This document shows, piece after piece, positions 17,478 to 26,069 of a DNA stretch of 43,447 bases. This DNA is from Myxococcales bacterium. Lineage in GTDB: Bacteria > Myxococcota_A > UBA9042 > JABWCM01. The stretch is taken from the NCBI GenBank assembly GCA_013360285.1, contig JABWCM010000016.1, positions 1-43,447 of the forward strand, in the 5' to 3' direction. Below the pieces are notes generated by a model, which saw only the letters and a list, made by a program, of their open reading frames with translations, ran no database searches and was not told the origin of the DNA. Numbering within the stretch: position 1 is the first letter of the stretch; the number at the start of each line of letters is the position of its first letter. Position numbers and translations under genes: made by a program.

Positions 17478-17637
17478 GAGTTTGGGAAAAAATATGGGGA
17501 CCGACTTGGGCGCGAGGATTTTGGTCCCGATGCACGGAAAAAAACCGAGTCATATCGGGAATATGGCGCAGGTTTTTTCTGGGCAGTGGGGCCAAAAGCA
17601 TCCGTCCAAGTTCGTTCAGCTATTTTTTCCCAAACTC
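17478..17637. repeat. Mosaic palindromic element: R2-like ends, R1-like core
   Basis: A 160-base element with perfect 17-base terminal inverted repeats (GAGTTTGGGAAAAAATA at 17478-17494 and its complement at 17621-17637). The flanks CTATA and ATAG extend the symmetry with one extra base. The middle carries the R1 core, GAGTCATATCGGGAATATGG. The ends resemble R2 (AGAGGGTGTTTGGGTAAAAA) with a GGTG deletion. No transposase is present. Together with R1 copy B it fills the gap 17409-18070; an open frame at 17412-17702 crosses it but is not supported as a gene. Confidence 0.8.
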
Positions 17638-17793
17638 ATAGTGCGTTTTGGCAAACCGAAATGGTTACAACGACGGGTTTTGCGGAATGGCCGGTTTGTT
17701 GAAACAGGCGCGGTGTTGGTGCTACAGTGAGTTTCGCCGTGCAGACGGCAGCATGTGGCAAAGTGAAGAAGAATAGGCCGTGCCGACTGGCAA

Positions 17794-17959
17794 CTAGGTG
17801 TCTGGTGTTTTTTAGGGGAATTTTTGGCCAGCGGAATTTGAGCCGGATCTTCCGAAAAAATCCTGAGTCATATCGGGAATATGGCGCAGGGATTTTTACG
17901 GGCGAGACGGACAGGGGCGGCTAGGACAAAAATTTCATCAAAAAACACCAGACACCTAG
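17794..17959 (+). repeat. R1 palindromic element, copy B
   Basis: 166 bases from CTAGGTGTCTGGTGTTTTTT to the exact reverse complement of those 20 bases. The centre is an imperfect hairpin (CCTG, CATAT, GGGA, ATATG, CAGG) preceded by an A-run and followed by a T-run, so it could act as a bidirectional intrinsic terminator. Between here and the lipoprotein at 18071 there is a short hairpin (GTGGC/GCCAC, about 17985-18001). Confidence 0.85.
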
Positions 17960-18070
17960 GGTATGGATGGCACGGTCTTTTGATGTGGCATAAGCCGCCA
18001 CATGGTTGGAATGTTGTTCTTTGGGAAACACACCCGGTAATTGGGATGCATGTTTGGGTGAGGTAATTCA

Positions 18071-19276
18071 ATGCGTACTTGGCTGATTTCGGCGGCGACA
18101 ATTCTTTTTTTGACGGCAACGTTTACGTTTGTCGGTGCTGGTTGTGGCGGCGACGATGACGAAAACGGTGGTATCGTTGTGCCGGACACCGGTACAGACG
18201 AAGACACCGGAGGTAGTTCTGACACCGGAAACGGCGGTGGTGATCTGGTCATAACGGATATCGACGAAGAAGACACGTCGACGACCGATACCGGTGTAGC
18301 GGAAGATATCCAAGATCCCCAGGATGTTGTTGATACCCAGTCGAATGACACTGCAATACCGGACGCCGAGTCGGACAGCGGTACCGATACCGTGGACGCT
18401 CAAGACGAAGATTCGGGCGGAAAAGATGAAGATACCCAGGACACCGAAGATGCTGTTGTCGTGGATTGTATTGAAACCTGTAGCGATACGTATGCGCCCT
18501 TGTGTTGTGATGGGAAAGGATTTGACAACGACTGTTTGGCCGGCTGTGCTGGTTTTGATGTAAGTGCGTTTCAAGACGGTACGTGTAAAAAAGGCAAATG
18601 CAACACTTGTCCGTGCGTAGATGAGCAAGATCAGTGTGGCGGCAAAGGGGTTTGTGGAAAAAACAACAAATCCTACACGCAGTGGTGTGATTTTCAGTGT
18701 GATCCGGAAATCAGCGACGTCGTGTTGGACAAAAAGAACTGCGGGTTGTGTAAGGCCAGCGACAACTGCAGCAAATGTCAGGATCCGTACTATCCGAAGT
18801 GTGGTTCGGACGGATTTACTTATGATTCGCCGTGTAAACTGGAACATTGCGCTCCCCAAACAACGACCCTTGCATGTGACGGCTTATGTCCTGCTAAGTT
18901 TGTTGATATTCCGGCTTGTGATGCCTGCGACGATACGTGTGAACCGGTTTGTGGTTATACGTTTGATGGTGACATTACGAGTTTCCGCAACGCGTGTTTT
19001 CTGGAATGTGCCGGTGGAACTGTGATTCACACCGGTGCATGTTGTGACAGCCCGAAAGACAAAGCTCCCGTGTGTGGTAAAGACCTCAAGACCTATCCCA
19101 ACTCGTCGTTTGCCACCTGTGCGAATACCACCATTTTTTACGAAGGTACGTGTGTTTGTGACTGTGACATGAACGTCACGGAACCGGTTTGTGGAATCGA
19201 CGGGATTACTTACCAGAATGAGTGCGCAGCCGCGTGTGCGAAAGTGGAAGTGCTCAGTCAGGGTGTGTGTAAGTAG
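18071..19276 (+). CDS. Kazal-type Cys-rich lipoprotein
   Basis: 401 residues. The ATG is preceded by GAGGT at good distance. The signal peptide ends in VGAGC (Cys25), then an about 100-residue Asp/Thr/Ser/Gly linker that is almost purely acidic. Residues ~134-401 hold about six Cys-rich units of Kazal/follistatin type. The clearest are PVCGIDGITYQNECAAAC near the C-terminus and PKCGSDGFTYDSPCKLEHC near 245, with the C-G-x-D-G-x-T-Y-x-x-x-C signature. Known Kazal domains bind and inhibit serine proteases, so a surface protease inhibitor or protein-binding role is plausible but not proven. R1 copy B lies about 110 bases upstream. Confidence 0.8.
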   Translation: MRTWLISAATILFLTATFTFVGAGCGGDDDENGGIVVPDTGTDEDTGGSSDTGNGGGDLVITDIDEEDTSTTDTGVAEDIQDPQDVVDTQSNDTAIPDAESDSGTDTVDAQDEDSGGKDEDTQDTEDAVVVDCIETCSDTYAPLCCDGKGFDNDCLAGCAGFDVSAFQDGTCKKGKCNTCPCVDEQDQCGGKGVCGKNNKSYTQWCDFQCDPEISDVVLDKKNCGLCKASDNCSKCQDPYYPKCGSDGFTYDSPCKLEHCAPQTTTLACDGLCPAKFVDIPACDACDDTCEPVCGYTFDGDITSFRNACFLECAGGTVIHTGACCDSPKDKAPVCGKDLKTYPNSSFATCANTTIFYEGTCVCDCDMNVTEPVCGIDGITYQNECAAACAKVEVLSQGVCK

Positions 19277-19460
19277 TAGATAGATTCGGGGGGCTTCGAG
19301 AATTCTATCTCCACTTGACGGTACGTGCTGGATGCCGCCGCGATGCCGCACCGAGACTTCGATGCGGGTTCGCCATACATAGGTCAAAACACAACGCGAC
19401 ATTGGTATTTTGTGTGTCCTGCCGGTTAAAAAACTTGGAATTCAGTTGCCCCCCTTTCAG

Positions 19461-19489
19461 TTGACCCGCGTGCCGGCCTCATCTACTAT
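19461..19489 (+). promoter_or_regulatory. Promoter for the vWA lipoprotein gene
   Basis: TTGACC at 19461-19466, a 17-base spacer and TACTAT at 19484-19489. Both hexamers match consensus at five of six bases. The transcription start is predicted about 60 bases before the ATG at 19559. Nothing else is recognised in 19277-19460. Confidence 0.6.
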
Positions 19490-19558
19490 CTTTTCTGACG
19501 ATGCTGTGCGCGACTGTGATGGGCGGCGAAGTCGGGTAAACCAAGGAGGAAGTTGTTT

Positions 19559-21106
19559 ATGTCGAAACATGGAGTGAGCGTGTCGATGCTCTTGGTGGCT
19601 GGCCTTTTGATTGGAGGATGTAATGAGACTCCCGTCGGTGGCGTTGTGGATACGCTGACGATTACGGTTGCTGACATAACAAATACTACTGGTAAGATAA
19701 AGCTGGATATTGTTTGGGTTATCGACAACTCGGTGTCGATGTGTCAGGAACAAAACAGCTTGGCGAACAACGTGGACACGTTTGTCGAGAAATTTGCCGC
19801 GTTGAATCTCGATTTACGGATGGCGGTCATTACAACCGACGTATTGACGGAAGCCGAACAAGGGAACTTTCATTGTAAGTTACCAGGGCAATTTCCTCCG
19901 AACTGCATTGAGCGAGAGGTTCACAAATGCCTCAAGGATGAAGATTGTTCAGGTAAGTTTGGACCCCAATGGGTATGTGACGAGCCGACAAACGGGGCGA
20001 TCAATCTGACCAACCTGAACGGATCGATCAATTCAAAATGCCGTTACCTGTGCGACGGCAATGACCAATGTTCCGATTTGTACGGGGATCCCGATTATAA
20101 GTGTACAACTCCGGGCAATGATGCCGCCGAACGGGGATGTATTCTTCCGCCGGATATTGCGGGTTGCCCTACGGATTTACCTTGTGTTCTGACAACGGAA
20201 GACGGAAACATCGATTTGTTTCGATGCGTTGCCATTGTGGGTGCAGAGCAAGCCCCAAATCCTCAATTTGAACAAGGGTTAAACGCGGCGTTGTGGGCGT
20301 TGGATACCAATCCGTCTCCGGGAGTTCCGGATCGCTCTCTGCAAGCGAAGAATTTCATTCGAAAAGATGCCTATCAGGTTATCATTTTTATCACGGATGA
20401 AGATGACTGTTCGCTTGCCACCGGTGTATCGTTAAAAAAAGACGACTGGAACCGGTGTGTGTGCTTAAAAACAACCGACGACGGTGGCCCGTTGGAGCCG
20501 GTAAGTAACTTTGTCAACAAACTTAAGTCGATCAACGCCGATTCGTCCAAAGTGCTGGTTGCAGCAATCGTTGGAGATGTTTCGGTCGGCAGCCAAGATT
20601 CTTTGGGTTGCCCAGATGACGACCAGTTGGATCAATGTTTGAAGGACAAACGGGAATTGTTTCAAAAATCGAAATGTGGCCCGTCGGCTTACGCCAAAAA
20701 CTCCTACGTTTGTGAAAGTGTCGCCGGGCAAGCGGAATGGGGCAGTCGTTACCTTGAGTTGGTGAACCGATTTGGGGTCAACGGGGTTGCGGCAAACATT
20801 TGTAATGACGCTGGTTTTGGGCCGGCGCTTGATCTGATCTCCGAAAAGATATTAACCCGTGTTGTGCGGGTTTGTTTACCACGACAAGTGAAACCTGGAA
20901 CCGAGCTGTATGTTTCAAAGGTGCTTCCCAACGGGGAAACAACCCAACTCGTGCAAAATGCAGAAGACGGCTTCACCGTTGAAACCGCTACGGATTGTCC
21001 GGCGTTGGGTCCGGATATTGGCGGAAAAGCAGTATTTCTCAAAAAAGTATTGGCTGCCGGTGAACAGTTGGAAGTTCGTTACGAGGCGCCGATTGTAGCC
21101 GAGTAA
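19559..21106 (+). CDS. vWA-domain lipoprotein
   Basis: 515 residues from the ATG at 19559, which has AAGGAGGA upstream; a TTG six bases earlier is less likely. The signal peptide ends in LIGGC (Cys21). A von Willebrand A domain starts at about 48 with the metal-ion-dependent adhesion site D-N-S-V-S (56-60) in VWVIDNSVSM. An inserted Cys-rich block (~110-215) interrupts the fold, and QVIIFITDEDDCS (~276) provides a later strand of the domain. Additional Cys residues at ~300-400 suggest several disulfides. The C-terminal ~85 residues look beta-rich. Myxobacterial-type secreted vWA lipoproteins are common and of mostly unknown ligand. It has its own promoter. Confidence 0.8.
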   Translation: MSKHGVSVSMLLVAGLLIGGCNETPVGGVVDTLTITVADITNTTGKIKLDIVWVIDNSVSMCQEQNSLANNVDTFVEKFAALNLDLRMAVITTDVLTEAEQGNFHCKLPGQFPPNCIEREVHKCLKDEDCSGKFGPQWVCDEPTNGAINLTNLNGSINSKCRYLCDGNDQCSDLYGDPDYKCTTPGNDAAERGCILPPDIAGCPTDLPCVLTTEDGNIDLFRCVAIVGAEQAPNPQFEQGLNAALWALDTNPSPGVPDRSLQAKNFIRKDAYQVIIFITDEDDCSLATGVSLKKDDWNRCVCLKTTDDGGPLEPVSNFVNKLKSINADSSKVLVAAIVGDVSVGSQDSLGCPDDDQLDQCLKDKRELFQKSKCGPSAYAKNSYVCESVAGQAEWGSRYLELVNRFGVNGVAANICNDAGFGPALDLISEKILTRVVRVCLPRQVKPGTELYVSKVLPNGETTQLVQNAEDGFTVETATDCPALGPDIGGKAVFLKKVLAAGEQLEVRYEAPIVAE

Positions 21107-21359
21107 GTTTACGAGCACTTTTTTGAATTTATCTGTCGCTCCCTGCCGTTAAACACAACCTTTCTCTTTCTCCATGGGTAACGAGTTCCACACAAGCCTC
21201 CTCTTGGTAACCTCCGGATTCAATAAATGTGGATAGGATCTAGTGGACCGATCGACTTTCGTGGATTGTGCGATGAGTAAAAATGGAAACTTATGATTCC
21301 GGAGCCGTCAATGTGGCGTCCCTTCAATTATTTCATGTAGTTAGAAGTATTTGCGCCAC

Positions 21360-21387
21360 TTGACATCAACTGTCCTCCAGGTATCAT
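21360..21387 (+). promoter_or_regulatory. Promoter of the baseplate module
   Basis: A perfect TTGACA at 21360-21365, a 16-base spacer and TATCAT at 21382-21387. The expected transcript start (about 21394) falls after the GTG at 21389, so the first gene must start at the ATG at 21443. The preceding 21107-21359 shows nothing I can identify. Confidence 0.6.
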
Positions 21388-21442
21388 CGTGCGGCTCCAA
21401 AGGGTTTTTCCTTTGATTGTTTCCGATTGGCCTACGAAACCG

Positions 21443-21631
21443 ATGAATGATCAAGACTACGAATACTTCGATCTTCTCCAAGACATTCTGGAAGAAGTGA
21501 TCAACGGCCGTACCGATCACCATAAGTGCCCGTTTTGTCGGAAAGGTGAACTGGAGGTGACGGTGGATGAGGCGTATGTCCATATGGAGTGCCCGCACTG
21601 TGGTAAAACATTTGATGGACAATATGGCTAA
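21443..21631 (+). CDS. Small zinc-ribbon protein
   Basis: 62 residues from the ATG at 21443; a GTG at 21389 would lie upstream of the predicted transcript start. The N-terminal ~25 residues are acidic and helical (NDQDYEYFDLLQDILEE). The rest is a treble-clef or ribbon-like CPFC (~30) and CPHC (~53) pair with an intervening beta-hairpin. It starts the baseplate transcript, 13 bases before the gp25-like gene. Possible roles are assembly factor or regulator. The absence of a clear Shine-Dalgarno leaves some doubt. Confidence 0.6.
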   Translation: MNDQDYEYFDLLQDILEEVINGRTDHHKCPFCRKGELEVTVDEAYVHMECPHCGKTFDGQYG

Positions 21632-21644
21632 CCGGGGAGCGTAG

Positions 21645-22046
21645 ATGAAAAAAAACTTTCTTGGGCGAGGTTGGGCGTTCCCTGTCGGTGTCGACGCGAC
21701 CGGCGTCATTGCTCTGAGCGAATTTGAGCGCAATATTGAGCAATCTTTGCTGCTTATTCTCGGTACGGCTCCAGGAGAGCGGGTCATGCGACCGGATTTT
21801 GGCTGCCGTATTCACGAATATGTGTTTCATCCGAACAACGCCAACACCGCGGCGTTGGTGGCGTATCATGCCCGAGAAGCGCTTGTTAAATGGGAGCCGC
21901 GTGTAGACGAGGTGATTGTGCAGGCGTATCCCGATTCTCAAAATGACAATGTACTGTTGGTGGACATCAAATATCGGGTTATCCGCACCAACGACCTAAA
22001 GAATATGGTCTACCCATTTTACCTGCGCCGGGAGCAAGATCTATGA
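21645..22046 (+). CDS. gpW/gp25-family baseplate wedge protein
   Basis: 133 residues, preceded by GGGAGCG. It has the lysozyme-like gp25 fold of contractile-tail baseplates: ILGTAPGERVMRPDFGCRIH (residues ~45-64), then a helix and strands ending VDIKYRVIRTNDLKN (~108-122). In T4, R-type pyocins, T6SS (TssE) and extracellular contractile injection systems, this protein is a wedge subunit that helps start sheath assembly. Here it overlaps the next gene by four bases (ATGA), indicating coupled translation. Length fits the family. Confidence 0.85.
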   Translation: MKKNFLGRGWAFPVGVDATGVIALSEFERNIEQSLLLILGTAPGERVMRPDFGCRIHEYVFHPNNANTAALVAYHAREALVKWEPRVDEVIVQAYPDSQNDNVLLVDIKYRVIRTNDLKNMVYPFYLRREQDL

Positions 22047-25000
22047 TTCCCAGTCCAAACCTGGATGACCGTACCTGGCAGGACATCGTCGAGGAAGCGA
22101 AACGGCTCATACCCCAATACTGTCCGGAGTGGACAAACTTCAATACGGCCGACCCGGGTATTACGCTCATAGAGCTTTTTGCCTGGATGACCGAGATGAC
22201 TTTGTACCGGCTAAACAAGGTGCCGGACAAAAATTATATCGCATTTCTTGAACTGATGGGGGTGCATCTACAACCTCCGCAGCCCGCGCGAACTTTGTTG
22301 CAATTTAAGTTAAGCCAGGCTGCGGATAACTTTGTGGTGCCGGCGGGAAGTGCGTTCTCCACTGTGGCAAGTGGCGGTGGTCGCCCCATATCCTTCGAGA
22401 CCGACGAAGATGTTACCGTGGTCACATCGGTGATAACGCGTTGTGTTTCGCAAGTCCATGACCCCCACACCCAGAAGACGCTTGTGGCGGACCATACCGA
22501 AGATTTGGTAGTTGGGGTCACGAGACCCGTCGAGCCGTTTTCCGGTGTGCGCGCTGTTGATCGGTACCTTTACCTTGGGGATTCAAGACTTCAAAACTTC
22601 GGCGAAAACGCGATTCTGACGATTCGGATCGAGACACCGGAGCAGTGGGAGAGGCCATTCAAAAAGCTGTTGGAGTGGGAGTATTGGAATGGCGAGATGT
22701 GGCGGGAATTGACCGAATCCGTTATTGAGGTCGACAAAAAAACGATCGCCTTTAACGGCCCTCCGGCGATCAGCACTGCCATAGTCGGTGATGTAGAAAA
22801 TTACTGGATTCGTGCGCGTCTGGTTGAGGTTCCGACATCATCCAACGAAACCATGGTGGACACGATTCGTGCGAAGCTGGAAGTGCTGGGTGAGGGTATT
22901 GTTCCGGACAAAGCACTGGTCAACGTGGAGTCGGATCTCTTTTTAACCCGCGACCTCGACAAAAATTTTCATCCGTTTGACCGCGAACCCAAGATCGACA
23001 CGACGTTCTATGTCGCCTGCGAAAGCATTTTGTCACAGCAAGATGCTTTGGTGCGGCTTGAAATTCAACTTTCCGATCCCTCGGTTGCAAATCCGCCGAA
23101 TCCTGCTGCGGATTTATTGCTCCGTTGGGAATACTGGAGCGGCAAGAAGTGGACTTTGATTGGTCGAACGACTGCGGCTGGGGTTCCGGAAAACGAACCA
23201 GGGCGGTTTGGACTGAAGGATGATACTTACGCGTTTACGAAATCCGGCGTTCTGGAATTTGTTCGGCCGCGAAATATGGAGGCGTGTAAGGTATACGGCG
23301 ATCAAAGTTACTGGCTGAGATGCCGCATTGAAGCGGGAAACTATGGTGTTCCCGGTTCTTACGAAAATGTGGATGACCGTTGGGTTTGGAAAGACGAACA
23401 CCCGCTTAGACCTCCGATGTTGAAGTCGATCACTTTCAAGTCTTCGGAGGAACCACGGGCGTTTGAAAAAGTGTTGACATTTAATGACTGGACGTATTCC
23501 GACATGTCAGCGGTGGCGGCGCAGGACTCCAAACCATTTCAGGCTTTTGCACCAATCCCGGAAGAAAGTCCGGCATTTTACCTTGGCTTAAGTGATCCGT
23601 TCCCGCCCCAAACTTGCCAGATTTATTTTCAGCTTGAGGACGAAGGACGTGGGGCGTCGTTTCCTTCCATCGATGAACGGGAACGGGCGTTGGCGGGTCG
23701 GGATGGCGAGGGAGCCGAGCAGAGTGTTGTTTGGGAGTATTGGGCCGGAAAACACTGGCAAGCGTTGTTGCCAAGGGACTACACAGGGCATCTGACACAT
23801 AGTGGGTTTTTGCGGTTTGTGGGGCCGAAAGATTTTCGTAAAACCAAAAGATTTGGCGACGAGCTGTTTTGGATTCGTGCCCGGCTGGAGATGGGCGGAT
23901 ACGATGTCCCACCGCGGATTCAAAGTGTGCTTTTGAACTGTGTTTCGGCTTCCAATATTACGACCTTTCGCGACACCATTCTTGGAAGTAGCCAAGGTAC
24001 ACCCAACCAAGTATTTCGGTTTAACCGAGGCCCGGTGCTGAGAGGGCAACAGATCGTGATTCGGGAAAGGGACGAACCCGGTCCTACCGAAATGAAGGCG
24101 ATTTTGGCCGAATCCGGTGAGGATTCGGTGAAGTTAGACCCGGAGCACCCCGGCGAATATTTGGTACGGTGGAAAGAAGTAGATTCGTTTTTTGAAAGTA
24201 CGTCATCAAGTCGTCACTATGTCAAAGACATCGTGACCGGCGAGCTTCGATTTGGCGATGGTGTACATGGAATGATTCCACCCAAAGCCGACAGGAATAT
24301 TGTGTCGACATTTTATCAGGTGGGTGGCGGTGAAGATGGAAATGTTGCCGCGGGGATGATCACGGTTTCGCGGCAAACCTACGCGTATATCGAGGCGGTA
24401 ACCAATCCTTTTCCGGCTACCGGCGGATGTGATCTCGAGACTGTTGACGAGGTTAAGTTACGTGGACCTCATATGCTCAAGAGTCGAAATCGTGCCGTCA
24501 CCGCTGAAGATTTTGAGTGGTTGTCCATAGAGGCGTCCAATAGCGTTGCGCGGGTTCGTGCATTGTCGAGCGTGGAGAGGGAGGGGGAGGTAACGGTTGT
24601 TGTGGTTCCCAAGGTGCCCCGTTTGCCGTCGGGAGACATTGATTTACGTGAAAAACCCATTCCTTCTACGGAATTGTTGCGGCGAGTCCGACGCTATCTG
24701 GATGACAGAAGATTGTTGACGACTGTCGTTCGTGTGAAAAAGCCGCGATACGTAGAAATGTCGGTTGAAGTGCGTATTGTGCGTCATGCACACGGGTCCA
24801 GCGACAGAATTAAGCGAGAAATCGACAAAAATCTTCGACGGTTCCTGAATCCGCTTGTTGGGGGGCGCGACGGGCGCGGGTGGCCATTCGGTCGAAGTGT
24901 TTTCAAAGTCGACCTGTACCACGTGATTGAGGGGGTTGCTGGAATCGATTTTGTGGATTCTGTTCGAATTATTGACGCAGAGCGAAAACAGGAATGTGAT

Positions 25001-25081
25001 CAACTGCGATTGAGGTCCGACGAGTTGGTCTATTTGGTCAATGTGGATGTCGCTGAGATAGCGCACGAAAAGATTATCTAA
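22043..25081 (+). CDS. Baseplate J/gp6-like assembly protein of contractile injection systems
   Basis: 1012 residues, longer than P2 gpJ (about 300) but in line with baseplate J proteins of eCIS such as the Afp11/Pvc11 class. The N-terminus (DRTWQDIVEEAKRLIPQYCP, then FNTADPGITLIELFAWMTE, ~35-52) is the signature seen in that class. The middle (200-640) carries repeated beta-rich inserts that each contain WEYWxGxxW and a following FWIRARLE or YWLRCRIE element. The C-terminal ~300 residues (LRGPHMLKSRNRAVTAEDFE, ~812) match the conserved gpJ end. It starts within the stop codon of the gp25 gene. Function: wedge ring connecting hub and sheath. Targeting or effector functions are not evident. 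Confidence 0.85.
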   Translation: MIPSPNLDDRTWQDIVEEAKRLIPQYCPEWTNFNTADPGITLIELFAWMTEMTLYRLNKVPDKNYIAFLELMGVHLQPPQPARTLLQFKLSQAADNFVVPAGSAFSTVASGGGRPISFETDEDVTVVTSVITRCVSQVHDPHTQKTLVADHTEDLVVGVTRPVEPFSGVRAVDRYLYLGDSRLQNFGENAILTIRIETPEQWERPFKKLLEWEYWNGEMWRELTESVIEVDKKTIAFNGPPAISTAIVGDVENYWIRARLVEVPTSSNETMVDTIRAKLEVLGEGIVPDKALVNVESDLFLTRDLDKNFHPFDREPKIDTTFYVACESILSQQDALVRLEIQLSDPSVANPPNPAADLLLRWEYWSGKKWTLIGRTTAAGVPENEPGRFGLKDDTYAFTKSGVLEFVRPRNMEACKVYGDQSYWLRCRIEAGNYGVPGSYENVDDRWVWKDEHPLRPPMLKSITFKSSEEPRAFEKVLTFNDWTYSDMSAVAAQDSKPFQAFAPIPEESPAFYLGLSDPFPPQTCQIYFQLEDEGRGASFPSIDERERALAGRDGEGAEQSVVWEYWAGKHWQALLPRDYTGHLTHSGFLRFVGPKDFRKTKRFGDELFWIRARLEMGGYDVPPRIQSVLLNCVSASNITTFRDTILGSSQGTPNQVFRFNRGPVLRGQQIVIRERDEPGPTEMKAILAESGEDSVKLDPEHPGEYLVRWKEVDSFFESTSSSRHYVKDIVTGELRFGDGVHGMIPPKADRNIVSTFYQVGGGEDGNVAAGMITVSRQTYAYIEAVTNPFPATGGCDLETVDEVKLRGPHMLKSRNRAVTAEDFEWLSIEASNSVARVRALSSVEREGEVTVVVVPKVPRLPSGDIDLREKPIPSTELLRRVRRYLDDRRLLTTVVRVKKPRYVEMSVEVRIVRHAHGSSDRIKREIDKNLRRFLNPLVGGRDGRGWPFGRSVFKVDLYHVIEGVAGIDFVDSVRIIDAERKQECDQLRLRSDELVYLVNVDVAEIAHEKII

Positions 25082-25178
25082 GTGCTGTGATTCCTTAAAT
25101 TAAATTTCACGATGCGTGTGCTGCCGCGCAACGCTGCTGGGCCGTCGGACCGCGAAAGCGAATGTATTCTGGGAGTTC

Positions 25179-26069
25179 ATGTCAAAAGCCCTGACTAAAC
25201 TTAGAAAGTTGGTGATTCCCGATCTTGCGGGACTCAAGGTTGCCGACGCTCACGTCGTGCTTCGCAATTTGGGGTTTGTCGACGCAACGGAGTACTTTGT
25301 CGACGCTTACGAGGCGGAAGGCACGATTGTCCAGACCGATCCTCCACGTGGTCAGATGGTATCCGGCGATACGATTGTCAAACTGTTCGTGTCGCGTGCA
25401 AGCTACGTCAGGTATCTTCCTACAATCTATCAGGCTCCATCCAGTCCCGTCGACGTTGATTTCCTAAGACGATTTCTCAGGATCTTCCAACACGTCAACC
25501 ATGGGGTTCGCGAACGTATCAACACGATGGCGTCGTTGTTTCGTCCGTTGGAAACCGAACCCGAATTTCTGCCTTGGTTAGCTGGGTGGCTTGCGCTTAC
25601 TCTCGATCCGGATTGGCCGTTGGATAAGAAACGGTTGTTGATACGGAGTGCTGCCCGATTGTACGGTATTCGAGGCACATCCAGAGCGCTTGTCGGGATG
25701 CTGGAAATTTTCACGGGGGTTCGGCCAAAATTATTGGAGAATGAGTGGCCTTACAGAGGATTCAGGGTGGGTGTCGCCTCGACGATTGGTATTGATACTA
25801 TCGTGTTGCCTCCGATGAACCTGAATCATTGTTTTGTGGTCAAACTGCCGTTAAGTTACGACGCGATCGGCGATGAAATGTTGATTAAGATTCACACGAT
25901 TATACAAAACGAGAAACCATCGCATACGACCTATTTTCTGCAGTTCCAAGACGAAGAAGGCGTAACGTTACAGCGTTCGTTCATGCAGATCGGTATACAA
26001 TCGCGAATTGGTGACGATGAGGGGGAGGCGGAGCCTACCGCTGACGGAGGAGAATTGAATGGCACCTGA
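25179..26069 (+). CDS. PASTA-domain fused tail protein I
   Basis: 296 residues from the ATG at 25179, with GGGAG just upstream; an in-frame upstream start at 25116 would add 21 poorly coding residues. Residues 11-73 match a PASTA domain: VIPDLAGLKVADAHVVLRNL, then EGTIVQTDPPRGQMVSGDTI. From ~77 the sequence follows the phage tail protein I family: RYLPTIYQ, FLRRFLRIFQ, PEFLPWLAGWLALTLDPDWP and KKRLLIRSAARLYGIRGTSR. Tail protein I contacts the baseplate periphery or fibre region. PASTA domains otherwise occur in peptidoglycan-sensing kinases and penicillin-binding proteins. The last 11 bases overlap the next gene. Confidence 0.8.
   Translation: MSKALTKLRKLVIPDLAGLKVADAHVVLRNLGFVDATEYFVDAYEAEGTIVQTDPPRGQMVSGDTIVKLFVSRASYVRYLPTIYQAPSSPVDVDFLRRFLRIFQHVNHGVRERINTMASLFRPLETEPEFLPWLAGWLALTLDPDWPLDKKRLLIRSAARLYGIRGTSRALVGMLEIFTGVRPKLLENEWPYRGFRVGVASTIGIDTIVLPPMNLNHCFVVKLPLSYDAIGDEMLIKIHTIIQNEKPSHTTYFLQFQDEEGVTLQRSFMQIGIQSRIGDDEGEAEPTADGGELNGT

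Noticed and set aside
17412-17702. Open frame of 96 codons
   Set aside because: It crosses the mosaic repeat and its internal peptide is the repeat's own frame; no ribosome binding site or homologue is evident.
17794-17959. R1 as an insertion sequence
   Set aside because: No copy encodes a transposase; the elements are too short and can only be non-autonomous.
18068-18859. 263-codon frame on the strand opposite the Kazal lipoprotein
   Set aside because: Antisense shadow of the Asp/Thr-rich linker; its Val/Ile/Arg-rich composition is the complement of GAY/ACN codons.
21389-21442. GTG start for the zinc-ribbon gene
   Set aside because: It lies upstream of the transcript start predicted from TTGACA-N16-TATCAT.
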